From positions 66,141,379-66,205,378 of the forward strand of contig OY755236.1 of NCBI GenBank assembly GCA_963576725.1: a stretch of DNA of 64,000 nucleotides, written 5' to 3'. The DNA is from Azorinus chamasolen. Lineage: Eukaryota > Mollusca > Bivalvia > Cardiida > Solecurtidae. The notes below the pieces were generated by a model. It searched no databases. It was given only the letters and a program-made list of their open reading frames with translations, and had not been told where the DNA came from. Made by a program: the position numbers and the translations under genes. This document shows, piece by piece, positions 1 through 12,063 of the stretch; the first letter of the stretch is position 1, and each line of letters opens with the position of its first letter.

Positions 1-1225
1 AAACAAGGCAGTCCAAAGGACAGCTATATCCCCCACCGCCGCCACCTCAATTAAGACATTGACCTTAAGGTGATACCTTCCAGTTGTTAAGAAAATAGGA
101 TGCGGAAACAAATATAATGGAAACTGAAGGTAAGAACACAACTTTCAAATGTGACCTTGACCTTGAGCCGACATGACTGCCACATGTGTCCTGCACATCA
201 TCTCAATTCGGTTAATATTTGACTCAAGTTTTATGAAAATTCTTCAAATGGTTTAGAAGATATGGAGCGGTCACGAAATGTAATGGAAATTGAAGATTAA
301 ATCACTTGGCCTTCAAATGTGACCTTGACCTTGAGCCGACATGACTGCCACATATGTTCTGCATATTGTCTCAACGTGGTTAACATTTGAGGCAAGTTTC
401 TTAAAAATCCTTCAAGGGGTATAGGAGATAACGAAACTATAATGGAAATTGAAGGTAAGAACACTTGATTTTCAAATGTGACCTTGACCTTGAGCCGACA
501 TGACTGGCACATGTGTTCTGCACATCGTCTCAATTTAGCTAACATTTAACTAAACTTTTATGAAAATCCTTCAAAGGCTTTAGAAGATATGGAGCGGACA
601 CGAAAATGTAGTCGAAATTAAAGGTTAGAACACTTGACCTTCAAAAGTGACCTTGACCTTGAGCCAACATGACTGCCGCATGGGTTCTGCACATCGTCTC
701 AATTCATTTAATATTTGACTCAAGTTTTATGAAAATCCTTCAAAGGGTTTAGAAGATATGGAGCGGACATGAAACTGTAATGGCAACTGAAGGTTTAAAC
801 ACTTGACCTTCAAATGTGACCTTGAACTTGAGCCGACATGACTGCCACATGTGTTCTGCACATCGTCTTAATTTGGTTAACATTTGACTCAAGTTTTATG
901 AAAATCCTTCAAAGGGTTTAGAAGATATGGAGCGGACACAAAAATGCAATGGAAATTGAAGGTTAAAACCCTTGACCTTCAAATGTGACCTTGACCTTGA
1001 GCCGATATATCTGCCACATATGTTCTGCACATCGTCTCAACTTGGTTGACATTTGAGGCAAGTTTCTTGAAAATCCTTCAAGGGGTATAGGAGATATGGA
1101 GCGGACACGAAATTGTTACGGACAGACGGACGGACAGACGGACAGACGGACGGACAGACGGACGGACGGACAGACAGACGGAGGGCATTCCTATAACCCC
1201 CCTCCGCTATGCGGTGGGGGATAAC
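1..1225 (+). repeat. HTE array, ~168-bp units, 3' end
   Basis: At least six tandem units, each carrying GACCTTGACCTTGAGCCGAC, recur near 151, 319, 478, 647, 816 and 985, so the period is about 168 bp. The array runs into a GACG/GACA microsatellite (about 1128-1180) and ends in a hairpin at 1197-1220 (CCTCCGC-TAT-GCGGTGGGGG) followed by ATAA. The 5' end lies outside the window. This is the standard plan of the hairpin-ended elements in this region. The reverse-strand ORF over the microsatellite is meaningless. Confidence 0.85.
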
Positions 1226-1950
1226 AAGGGGAATAACTTTGTAAGAAAAACAATCAGTTGGAAAACTATAATTGGATGTGCATCTCCTTTTTATGTCATA
1301 TTGATAAAGCATCATGTCAAGTTTCATTGGACTCCAGTCAGTGGTTACTTAGAAACCGTGCAGAAAAGTCAACTGACAGACCAAACACAACACTTTTAAA
1401 CATAGGGGCATAACTTTGGGAAAAAATCAATCAACTGGAAAACTATAATTAACTCTATGACAAAGCATCATGTCAAGATTCATTGGATTCCAGTGAGCAG
1501 TTGCTGAGGAACCGCACAGAAAAAAGTCAACAGACTGACCGACAGACCAAAATTCAAAGGGACATAACTATGTAAGGAAATAAATAAACTGTTAAACTAT
1601 TATTGGATGCGCATCTCCTCTTCATGATAAAGTATCATGTCAAGTTTTATATGATTCCAGTCAGCAGTCGCTGAGAAACCACATGGAATAAAAGTCAACA
1701 GACAGACCACACAAAAAATTTAAACAGGGGGCCATAACTATGTAAGAAAATCAATCAGCTGGAAAATTATAATTGGATGCACATGTCCTCTTTATGATAA
1801 AGCATCATGTCAAGTTTCATTGAATTCTAGTCTGTGGTTGCTGAGAAACTGCACGGAAACAAGTCTACAGACCGACTGACTGACCAACGGACCGACCAAC
1901 CACCAAGGTGACTCCTATATACCCCGCAAACTTTGTTTGTGGGGGTATAA
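1226..1950 (+). repeat. HTE array, second family, 3' end
   Basis: Four units of about 150-180 bp open with a variant of GGGGCATAACTTTG (near 1226, 1404, 1557 and 1727). A GACC-rich tract follows, then a 3' hairpin at 1918-1949 (TATACCCCGC ... GTGGGGGTATA) and AAAA. No 5' terminus is visible: it directly follows the preceding array. The same 3' end recurs at 18883-18915. Confidence 0.8.
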
Positions 1951-2015
1951 AAATCTAAATTTAGTGTGTATTATGTCAATGAGTAACATGTTCATTGACT
2001 GTAATTTATTTAGAA

Positions 2016-2886
2016 ACTAGAGCTTGTTTTTTAAGAAAAACATGTGTCTCCCACCTGCTCCTGTCTCAAAAATGATTGGATGCATTTTTATGAAGTTTGT
2101 TGGAGACTGGTTGAGGACTTTTTTATTTAGAGAGCAGACAAAGTTAAAATTAAAACTCAGTTTTCAACAATTCAAGGGTCGTAACTCTGAAGTAACTGTT
2201 CCAAAATTGCTAGTTATTCAACTTGGCCTAGATATTATAACCATAAACATTTTCATAAGGTTTGGTGATGATTAGATGAGAACTATATGACAGAAATTGG
2301 ACAAGGCTAAAAAGGCCAATTTTGCATTATTCAAGGGCCATAACTCTAAAGTGCCTAGTTCAGTATTGCTGGTTATTGAACTTGGTCTAGATATTATAGC
2401 CATAAACATTTTTACAAGGTTTGGTGAAGATTGGATGAGGCGTTTTTGACTTAGAGAGCAGACAAGGCTAAAAATGCAAAATTTGGTTAAATCAAGGGCC
2501 ATAACTCTAAAGTTCCTAAAACAATATTGCTGGATATCGAAGTTTGCCTAGATATTATAGCCATAAACATTTTTATAAGGTTTGGTGAAGATTGGATGAG
2601 ACGTTTTTGACTTAGAGAGCAGACAAGGCTAAAAAGGCCAAATTTGGATAAATCAAGGGCCATAACTCTGAAATTTCTGAAATAAACTTGCTGGATATTG
2701 AACTTGGTCTAGATATTATAGCTATAAACATTTTTATGAGGTTGGTGAATATTGAATGAGAACTTTTAAAATTAGAGAGCGGACAATATTTTGTGACAGA
2801 CGGACAGAAGGACAGACAGACAGACAGACAGACAGATAGGAATAAATCAATATGTCTCCCACACCACTATGTGGTGGGAGACATAA
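2016..2886 (+). repeat. Complete HTE, ~161-bp units
   Basis: The 5' hairpin TGTTTTTTAAGAAAAACA is followed at 2044-2055 by GTGTCTCCCACC. Four body units carry ATCAAGGGCCATAACTCT (near 2170, 2331, 2492, 2652; period 161). A GACA microsatellite (about 2796-2838) precedes the 3' hairpin at 2853-2883, whose last arm GGTGGGAGACA is the exact complement of the 5' motif. This is the clearest whole example of the architecture. Confidence 0.85.
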
Positions 2887-2922
2887 TTCTGTTCTATATT
2901 TGAATCTATCGATATGTGCGAC

Positions 2923-4136
2923 CAGGGCTCTAGAAATTTTCAAAACCCAACCGGTCCAGCCGGTAAACGGACATTAGCACCCCCCCCCCCCCTTTCCCGG
3001 ACATTTGCCACCTATTTCTTGATGAGCGGACATTAGCCCCCTTGTCTTCTTGTGATATGCGGACATAAGCCACCCGGTAATATGTTTATGAGGGGCTATT
3101 GCCAACTTATAGATTGTATATAATAATATGATAGCATGAATATCGAAATTTGTGAACACCATTTGACATTCGCGAAAACTCATGACATTTCAAGTTTGCA
3201 TGAATGGCAGTTTTGAAGACTTTGACAGAGAAGCAAGAAAACTAGTTTGTATTTAAAATCTTACATGATTAGTTATTATCATTTAGTTTATGATGCATAC
3301 TTATTTCTCATCAGATAAACGAAAGCAACAAGCCAACATTGTTTTTCTGTTCACTGCAGCATATTTTTGGCAGATAAATGTAGATCTACCCACAGGGGTC
3401 TGAAGTTTGTCTGGACCCCAAAATGACGCACCTGTGTAAAAAATCCATTCTGGGTCGAAGTCATTGATTACATATATATATACATTCTTATGTATATATA
3501 TGTGTAATCAATGACTTCGACCCAGAATGGATTTTTTACACAGGTGTGCCATTTTTGGGTCCAGGCACACTTCAGACCCCTGTGGATCTACCTAAGGAGC
3601 TCTTTAATGAGGAGTCTCAAAAATAGGTCAATCTTTACCTTGAAACAAGCGGACATGTTGTTGACTTTTTGTTATGATTGTTCAAAGTTAATTGTGTTGC
3701 TGATGGATATCAAGAGAGTATTTGCTCTTAAAAAACTGATTACCCGATGCAAAGATGTTATTTCTCAGTGACCTTTCAGCCTTAATATAATTACAGTAGC
3801 CTAAATCTATGGACTGTAACGTGTTTGTTAACAGGTACAAGGTAGGTAATGTTTCGATTTGTGTCATAAGAGATAAATGTCTTATCAATATTACTACCAT
3901 GGTTGATTGGCTAGCTGAGAAGAGACCAAGTGGAACTGGACTGACTGCCCGGGGCCTCTAGCCTTTAATCTCTTGACACGTTAACGCTGGGGTCAAATGA
4001 AAACAGTGATTTTGATTACAAACGTTGTCTGCTTAAGATTTTCGGACCGATTTTTTTTCAGATTCTGAAATACAAACCGGTCTCAAAATGCAAAAATCGG
4101 TCCAGACCGGCGATTTTCCGGATTTCTAGAGCCCTG
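2923..4136. mobile_element. hAT-like non-autonomous DNA transposon
   Basis: The ends are CAGGGCTCTAGAAAT and its exact reverse complement. The 8-bp target duplication TGTGCGAC lies at 2915-2922 and 4137-4144. CAGGG ends with an 8-bp duplication are the hAT signature. No transposase ORF remains in the 1,214 bp. A smaller hAT-like MITE has inserted inside, and a C run lies at about 2980-2992. Confidence 0.9.
3391..3584. mobile_element. hAT-like palindromic MITE nested in the hAT element
   Basis: Ends are CACAGGGGTCTGAAG and CTTCAGACCCCTGTG, with 8-bp target duplications GATCTACC at 3383-3390 and 3585-3592. The 194-bp element is an almost complete palindrome with an AT-rich centre of TATATA repeats, so it can fold into one long hairpin. 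It is younger than its host element. Confidence 0.9.
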
Positions 4137-4171
4137 TGTGCGACCAAACAACAAAAGAGAAACTAGAACTG

Positions 4172-4330
4172 AAACAAGAGCACCCCATGTGGATGCAAAC
4201 GCTCGTCTGTTTGATTGTAGCCCTTGTGATGGTGAACAAGTGTTTTGAAGTTTTGAAGATATGCATTAACAGTAAAGGTGCAATAGCCAACATTAATGTT
4301 TCCAAGCGACAACGACAATGACAACGTGGA
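4172..4330 (+). repeat. HTE 5' fragment (AACAAGAGC type)
   Basis: Begins AACAAGAGCACCCCATGTGG and continues into AACGCTCGTCTGTTTG. It ends near a GACAACGACAATGACAACG tract. Similar starts occur at 23741 and 43682. Confidence 0.55.
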
Positions 4331-5000
4331 CACTGGAGTTATGACAATAGCTTGTATTTTTTCCTTCGAAAAACAGACAAGCTAAAAAGACAAGCAACTG
4401 GTTCCATATTCACCGCATTTCTTGATTTCAGCAGACGATGTGTCTCAACTAGGACCCCTGTCGCTGAAGTTATTTTCTATATTCCTCTGATATCAGCTTT
4501 GAATGCCTACTCCGCCTTTAGTCGCCATTTTGTTTACTGTCTTTGATAGTAGAAGGCATATGACAACCATGTTACAGTTAACTTATTTGCATTTAGTGGA
4601 CAATCTGGTCAACTAGGGATTCCCATTGTAAATCCCGTTAATTTCCTCGAAATGAAAATGTTTTCAAGTATTGGGACTTGCTTGCTAGTGTTATAAAACC
4701 ATCTTTTGACAATTTGTTTCTGAAATCTCTGCTACATTATAACAAAATTAAATTGAACCATAGATCATTTAGTTACCAGTATACTTACAAATCAAAAACT
4801 AAATAGTGGAAACCATCATCTTGTATACTGTCATGTAATCGAACTGAAAATAGAAAGCATATCAATTATCAATAAATGGACAGATGGGTGAATTGTTACA
4901 AACATTTTTTTTTTCTTCAGAGAACGATTACATAATTATGGTGCAAAAGTGTCCCCCCCTCAAAAAAAAACCCCCAAAAAAACCAACAACAACAAAACAA
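4331..5000. other. No gene seen; ordinary intronic sequence
   Basis: AT-rich with stop codons in all frames beyond about 65 codons. A C/A-rich low-complexity stretch lies at about 4950-5003, just before the next element. Nothing recognised. Confidence 0.6.
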
Positions 5001-7745
5001 GAGGGCCAGAATGGCCCTGAAGCGCTCACCAGGCAATCAGAGGGAAAGGTTTTCAAAGTTTTCACTATGTGTTTCTATAGAAAACTAGCCTGCCCTGGGG
5101 CGGGGCTAATTTTGACCCAAGAGGTACAATATATATAATTTTTGTAGAGGACCTGAACATGATGCTATGTGCCAAATATGAAAGCTGAGAACCTTCCGGT
5201 TTCAGACGAGAAGATTTTCAAAGTTTTCACTATATATATGTTTCTATTGAAACCAGGCCAATTTCGATCCCAGGGGCATAATATACAGTCCACTCTCGTT
5301 ATGGCGAACTTGCTTGACACGAATTTCTCGTTGACACGAAGTTTTTGTAAAGTCCCAACTTTTCTTCCTATACATTCTATATAAATTTAAGTTTTTAAGA
5401 TGAATTCGAACTGATCACATTTTCGTTAAGTCGAAGTCATTTTCCGTCCCCGAAGTGTTTGTTTGCATGTAATTATCGGTGTTTGTATCGAAGTCGCACC
5501 TCTCAGTCTGATTGAGTTCGAGGTGTGAATTGGACCTTTTGATCCGACCCTGGCAAAGTACACCAGGTGATCACGACACACGTAATTACAGTGTTTTGTG
5601 GGTAAACAATCACTGATGTCAGATAATTATTCAAACTGTGGAACAATGCCGCGTTGAGTGAACGTTATTTAGTAAAATGATACCTTACCGTTCATTCGTC
5701 CTAAGTGTCAATCATAACTACTGTAGTAAGAAAGATAACTCTCAAGCGTCCTCGCTTCCGGACGATTTTGTAGAGATTGGATAAAAAGTAAGGCCTGTTC
5801 CTTATTTTATTACCAATACATGCAGTTCAACATTGAATTGAATTTGTCATTGGAGTAATAGCGAAACAGCTCACGGCGAAACATGTAAAATGGTGACTAC
5901 ATTTTGAAACGTCTGGTTTCCCGAATATGGCTGTTCTCTTAGATGTACCGGAAGTACACGAATCGGCAACCAGCTAGTTCACGTGTGATTGCGTATTTCC
6001 GGTGCCCGTTTAGGAAAAGGGATTTCCCATAGAAATGGCGTAAACAAACGATGCGCTTTAAAAATCGCCAAACCAACGGTGATTAATTCAATAATAAAGG
6101 CAAAAGGGATCTGAAAATTGGATAGGGCCTTGTAAATTACGGCATAGTGTCATTAATGGAGGGTAGGAAAGACAGAATTTTGTTCTCGCAGTAATGGATC
6201 AACACGCACATGTACAATTTTATATTCACAGAGTGCGATTCATTTACACAACGTGAAGACTAAACTGTACAAGCACATTAGTATTCTTGTAATATGGCAG
6301 CTTGTTTAAGGTGAACGTAATGGAAGAAACTGGATTTTTTTAAAAATCGCATGTGATTTTTGAGTCGAACTCTCGATGAGTCGAAGTTTTTAACAGGTCC
6401 CTACGAACTCGACATAACGAGAGTCGACTGTATACAAATTTTGTAGAGGACCTACACATGATGTTATGTGCCAAATATGAAAGTTGAGAACCTTCAAGTT
6501 TCAGAGGAGAAGATTTTCAAAGTTTTCACTATTTGTTTCTATTGAAAACAGCCCACCCCTGGGGCGGGGCCAATTTTGACCACAGGGCCATAATTTTTAT
6601 AATTTTTGTAGAGGATCTAAACATGATGCTTTGTGCAAAATATTAAAGCTTAGAGACTTCCAGTTTCAGAGACGAAGATTTTCAAAGATTTCACTATTTG
6701 TTTCTACTGAAAACTGCCAGCCCCTGGGGCGGGGCCAGTTTTGACCCAAGGGCCATAACTTATGAAACTTTTGTAGAGGATCTAAACATGATGCTATGTG
6801 CCAAATACGAAAGCTGAGAGCCTTCCATTTTCAGAGAAGATGATTTTCAAAGATTTCACTATTTGTTTCTATTGAAAACTGCCCACCCCTGGGGCGGGGC
6901 CAATTTTGACCCCAGGGCCATAAGTTATATAACTTTTGTAGAGGACCTGAACATGATGCTCTGTGCAAAATATGAAAGCTGAGAGCCTTCCAGTTTCAGA
7001 GGAGAAGATTTTCAAAGATTTCACTATTTGTTTCCATTGAAAACTGCCCACCCCTGGGGCGGGGCCAATTTTGACCCCAGGGCCATAATTTATACCAATT
7101 TTGTAGAGGACCTGAACATTATGCTCTGTGCAAAATATGAAAGCTGAGAGCCTTCCAGTTTCAGAGAAGAAGATTTTCAAAGATTTCACTATTTGTTTCT
7201 ATTGAAAACTGCCCACCCCTGGGGCGGGGCCAGTTATGACCCCAGGGCCATAACTTATATAACTTTTGTAGAGGACCTGAACATGATGCTATGTGCCAAA
7301 TACGAAAGCTGAGAGCCTTCCATTTTCAGAGAAGATGATTTTCAAAGATTTCACTATTTGTTTCTATTGAAAACTGCCCACCCCTGGGGCAGGGCTAATT
7401 TTGACCCCAGGGCCATAATTTATATAACTTTTGTAGAGGACTTGAACATGATGCTATGTGCCAAATATGAAAGCTGAGAACCTTCTGGTTTCAGAGGAGA
7501 TGATTTTCAAAGTTTTACTATATGTTTCTATTGAAAACTGCCCACCCCTGGGGCGGGGCCAATTTTGACCCTAGGGGCATAATATATATAAGTTTTGTAG
7601 AGGACCTAAAGATGATGCTATGTGCCAAAGATAAAAGCTGAAAATCCTGTGGATTTAGAGGAGAAGATTTTTAAAGGTTCAAATGGTTGACGACGGACGA
7701 CGGACAGACGACCGACACCTCACGCCGACGGACGACTGACAAAAG
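5001..7745 (+). repeat. HTE array, 165-bp units, split by a pogo-like insertion
   Basis: 5' start ACAAGAGGGCCAGAATGGCC with AGCGCTCACC. Body units contain GGGGCGGGGCCAATTTTGAC and GTAGAGGACCTGAACATGAT, and the marker GTAGAGGA recurs at 6443, 6608, 6773, 6938, 7103, 7268, 7433 and 7597 (period 165). The GACGACGGAC tract is present near 7690-7740 but the usual 3' hairpin with GGTGAGCTAAAA is missing. The array is interrupted at 5286-6430. The 106-aa reverse ORF here is only the repeat read through in frame. Confidence 0.9.
5286..6430. mobile_element. pogo/Tigger-like non-autonomous element, TA duplication
   Basis: Left end CAGTCCACTCTCGTTATG and right end CATAACGAGAGTCGACTG form inverted repeats (one mismatch in 18), each next to a TA (5284-5285, 6431-6432). 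A TA target with CAGT..CTCTCGTTA ends points to the Tc1/mariner-pogo group. It splits one unit of the 165-bp array: joining the flanks restores the normal unit text. No transposase ORF in 1,145 bp. Confidence 0.85.
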
Positions 7746-8331
7746 GCAATCACAAAACAACAACAAACAAACACCAACAACAAAACAAAAACAAACAAAT
7801 ACACACATATACACCTTCCTTCCAAAAATTGATAATAGTTGATGATAATTCTTGCTACATAATTAGAATGCTTTTATCACATTAAGTTGAATGATGGCAG
7901 GGCCCTTAGAGTGGGGCACACCATGTCATTATCGGAAATTTTAGATACAGTGTAAATGTTTAAATCCATTTACTAACAGGCAAGTAGAAGATTACTGTGC
8001 TGTGTTGCTCTCACACAATTTGAATATATCAATGATTAAATTGACATCATGCTCAGATCAACATACACATATTGATTAAATATGATAACGATCCATGAAG
8101 AAATGAAAGTAGTTTCAATACATTGTAGAATTACACAATTTTTTGGTCAATCAGTCATATAACTCCTGACCCAGAATGACACTTGTCCCAGATCATAGAG
8201 TTACATTATGTTGTATATAATCAAGATAAATTATGCAAGAAAATTAGAGTGATAGAGTGTAACAAAAGATTGTTGCCTCCCCCCACCACCCCCACCCCCA
8301 CCCGAATAGCAGACAGCCTACAATTTTGACC
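7746..8331. other. No gene seen
   Basis: A CAA/CACA-rich tract up to about 7815 replaces the expected 3' end of the preceding element. Plain AT-rich sequence follows, then a C/A-rich run at about 8276-8305. Confidence 0.55.
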
Positions 8332-8557
8332 TCAACCCTTTACTCCATAAATACGCCTTTGCAAACAGAGTAGACCCAGATCAGGGAGCCATCTGCCAAG
8401 GTTTGCACTGTTTGGTTATGGTATAATATAGATATGATTCTACAGTTTCTGCCATGGCAAAAAATTCATGTGTCCTTGTGCTAAATAACAAATAATTTAA
8501 TTAATATTCATGACGTCATTATTTTCTTACGTGAATATTCATGGAGGAAAGGGTTAA
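8332..8557 (-). mobile_element. Family A TTAA MITE, reverse orientation
   Basis: Family A plan, read in the opposite orientation here: TTAACCCTTTCC start, ATGAATATTCATGTAAGAAA, an internal CAGAAACTGTAGAATC motif, a hairpin core (GCAAACAGAG ... GGCTCCTATAGGAGCC ... CTCTGTTTGC), then GTATTTATGGAG and AAAGGGTTAA. TTAA plus CCCTTT ends suggest a piggyBac-type transposase acting in trans. In this copy the left TTAA has become TCAA and the core hairpin is shortened. Confidence 0.85.
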
Positions 8558-9695
8558 AAAGGTGACCTTGACCAATCTCCTGATCATATACGAAAACTGT
8601 AGATAAAAGGTTGATGGGTCATTAGATTACCAACCATTTGGTCTACCAACTGACCAATTACTGACCAACATACTGATATGTGCAATGTTACATCCCCCCA
8701 TTTTTTAAAACAGAGTTCATAAAAACCTGCCCTTCTATTATATCGAGGACACATAACTCTGACAGTATCGTTGCTTTACAAAGGCATTTCTTGCACACTA
8801 ATTCATTTTGCAAACAAAAATCCCAACAATCAGACCAACGGATAATTAGATATGGCACTGGATGAATGGATAAACACATGCACCGACAGACCAATGGACA
8901 ATGCCTAAACAATATTTCTCCGCCTTTTGCAACTATACTATATCAGCTTATTTAAATTTTCATGAACATCTACACTTGTGTGAAAAATGCTATCTTTGCA
9001 GCTAGAAGTGCAGTTTTCTTTATTTCTCACAAAATGAAGGTTTTATCTCCTAGAATTTCAAAAATTTTCATCATTTTCTTTCCTAACTTCTTGCACTAAA
9101 CCCTAGATATTATCTAGGACAATTTTAAGGCATCTTCAATGATCTCTCCAGTAAACAAATAGTTGATTACCTGCTCACATCACAAGCTGAATGAGCAACT
9201 AGGCTTGGAGACTGTGATATTGATTTCCGCATGATACAAATGCCGGATTGCTCTTGAAACCAATATCTCCCCCATCCATATGATAAGGAGCGAGAAATTT
9301 GGCTTTGGTTGTTCCCCCTATCCCTAGAAGAGCTGAGATCAATGACAAATTCACAATTATATCATTACACAAGCGAGCGCTTCTGAATTATTAAACATTC
9401 TACTTGATATCGAACTGCTACTATTTCTTCCTCTCTCCTTGAGTCATTTTGGTTCATGACTTGGTGTATATGATACCAGAGGTGAAATATCGCTCAGAAT
9501 CAGGAATAAATAGCCACCATCAAAAGAGAACAAGGCACTGCCATTGCAAGCATGTTCTTGCAAATCAGGCCCCAAGTTTCTAAACAGTCTGATCTGGGTC
9601 TAAAGCATTGCTAATTAGCAGCTACAATGTGTTGCTAACTTTAAAACTGTGCTTATACCAACCAACTGCAACATAATAACAAGCAAATTCACCGA
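8558..9695. other. No gene seen
   Basis: A short stretch rich in GACC/ACCAACTGACC (8560-8670) looks like an old HTE tail. The rest is plain intronic sequence with no ORF that resembles a protein. Confidence 0.5.
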
Positions 9696-9988
9696 AATAA
9701 TATTTACATTCGCCCTGCAACGTCCTTATATAACCTTATTCTAAAAAGAAAGTTGCGTAACCTCATGAACACCGGAAGCACGTCATTCATTTCTTAAATA
9801 TAAGAAATACAATGGAATATAAATATAAGAAATAAATGACGTGCTCCCGGTGTTCATGGGTTATGCAACGCATAGCTTTACGAGCAAAGATTCACGTGAA
9901 GCCCTTCGGGCTTCACTAACTTTGCTCGTAAAGCTATGCGTTGCATAACCTCATGAACACCGGAAGCACGTCATTCATTTCTTAAATA
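9696..9988 (+). mobile_element. 293-bp fold-back element, copy 1
   Basis: Contains a module ACCTCATGAACACCGGAAGC followed by ACGTCATTCATTTCTT in three alternating orientations, and a central hairpin built from GCATAGCTTTACGAGCAAAG and its complement around AAGCCCTTCGGGCTT. An inverted copy of the same length lies at 18231-18523 with one difference seen by eye. TCACC occurs just outside both ends here and may be a 5-bp target duplication. No ORF. Confidence 0.85.
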
Positions 9989-9999
9989 TCACCTGCCAA

Positions 10000-10692
10000 A
10001 CGAGTGCTGAATTCAGCATTTAACAGAGTTATTGCCCAGACAGACACAAAGAATAAGTTTTTCACATACAAAGAGCCATAAATCTTGTGTTCCAAGGTCA
10101 ATGTGAGTGATATGTGCAAGACTAAACATTTACACAACATTTCTGAGCCAAGAAAGACAAAAAGGTTAAGTTTTTGGTAAACAAAGGGCCATAAATCTGG
10201 TGTTCCACAATCAATACAAGTGATACTGGCAGGGCTGCATTTCCTCATGGTTCTACATTGCATTTCCTCATGGTTCTACATTACATTTCCTCATGGTACT
10301 AAATATTTTGACAATGTTTTTTAAGCTACTTAAGATTTAAACAAAGTTTCATATAAAACTCCTAACAGTTTCTGAGAAATAGCTCTGGACAAAAATGTCC
10401 ATTTTTGGCAAACAAAGAGCCATAACTCTGGTGTTCACAAATCCATATGAGTTATACTTGCAGGGTCACATGTCCTATGCTACTGAACATTTACACAAAG
10501 TTTAACAGAAAATCTCTAAACAGTTTCTGAGAAATGGCTATGGACAGACAAAACACTATATTTTTCACTAACAAAAGGCCATAACTTTAATATCCCAAGT
10601 ACAATGTGAGTGATACTTGCAGACCTACATTCCCTTATGGTACTACGGACGACTCACGCACAGACGGACAATGCCAAAATATATCCCTTAGC
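10000..10692 (+). repeat. HTE, degenerate tandem units, 3' end present
   Basis: Units marked by GGGCCATAAATCTGGTGTTCC or GAGCCATAACTCTGGTGTTC near 10072, 10186, 10418 and 10567. A short ACAGACGGACAATG tract and the 3' end CCTTCGACGGGGGATAATAA close it. The 5' terminus is not clear. Confidence 0.65.
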
Positions 10693-11618
10693 CTTCGACG
10701 GGGGATAATAAAGGGCTGGATATTGTTTGCAATGTTTGAATGTCCTTGTTTCCTTGGCATGCTTGCTGGTGATGAATCCTTTTGCATACACACTTATTTC
10801 TTACTACAGAAGTAAGATTTTGAATTTTTCATGTCTGTCAAAATGTCAAGGTCAAGATGAAAAACATTTTGTAATTTTCTGGTTTCAATAATTTTGAAGT
10901 TATGACAGAAAATCCTTTTGGGTAATTTTCAATGGGATAGTTGGTATTAAACTCATTCATATAACAATTCTTTTTACCTAACTATCACTGAACCCCCACA
11001 TCAGTTCAATAAATACTTAGATGTAGTAATCAAGAAACACCAGATAGCAGTCAATTTTGTATTCTGACTATATTCTGCTAGAAATTCTTGTGGGGATTTC
11101 CTGTATGAAGAATTCCCCCAGCAGCTACAGACAGTCTAATTGAAAATTATTCAGAAAGCCCAGCTCCTGTGGAATTTCAACTGTCACACACTGTAGATGA
11201 ATGGTGTGCCGCCTCTCTTCGATCACAGGACGATAACAGATTTTATGCATTATGAACAAATTTAATGAGATTGATTTGGGATTCTAGAATGATACAGATC
11301 AGTTTGTGCTAAAAGCTATCCTGCACTGTGGGTTCATACGTATGCAGCTGACAGAGATGCTTTACAAGGCTAAGTTGGGTTTTTTTACCAGATAGAGACA
11401 AGCATTTACTCTATCCCTCATATAACTCCAGTCATTTTCTTTAAGGCTTCCAATCAATATAAACTCTTGGATTCAATGACTACACACTTAATGGCTATCT
11501 CTGGTACAAAAATCTTAAACCCCCAGCAGGCTGGCCTACTTTTAACTTTAATAACTTCTAATACTGATTCCATTTTACTGGAACACGTCACCTGCCGAAA
11601 AATGCATGATGCAAAAGT
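10693..11618. other. No gene seen
   Basis: Plain intronic sequence with no repeat family recognised and no convincing exon. Confidence 0.5.
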
Positions 11619-12060
11619 GACAACAGACAGATGAACAGATGGATGGATGGAGACAGAATGACTGAAAGACAGACAGATGAACATACGGATGAAGACAGAC
11701 AGATGGATGGAGACAGAATGACTGATGGATAGAGACAGACAAACGGATGAAGACACAGACAGATGGATGAAGACAGACAGATGGATGGAGACAGTCCAAC
11801 AGCTGGATAGAAACTGACAGCTGGATAGAGACGGATGGATGGAGACAGACTGACAGATGGACAGACAGACAAATGGAGACAGAGACAGAAGGATGGAAAC
11901 ACAGATACATGGAGACAGACAAAGTCTGACACTGCCTCGAGACAGACAGATGGATGGAGAAACACAACCAGATGGAGGGTGACAGACAAACAGATGGCCG
12001 GATACAGACAGATAGATGGAGACAAACACACAGACAGACATTTGGCAGAGACAGACAGTA
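11619..12060. repeat. GACA/GATG minisatellite
   Basis: About 440 bp of imperfect repeats of GACAGACAGATGGATGGA type. Three overlapping reverse-strand ORFs rich in Ser, Cys, Leu and Val (up to 231 aa) come from this composition and are not genes. Confidence 0.9.
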
Positions 12061-12063
12061 GGA

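Noticed and set aside
6869..7189. 106-codon reverse frame with internal repeats (and 94 codons at 61600-61884)
   Set aside because: 165-bp units are a multiple of three, so any frame free of stops in one unit stays open through several.
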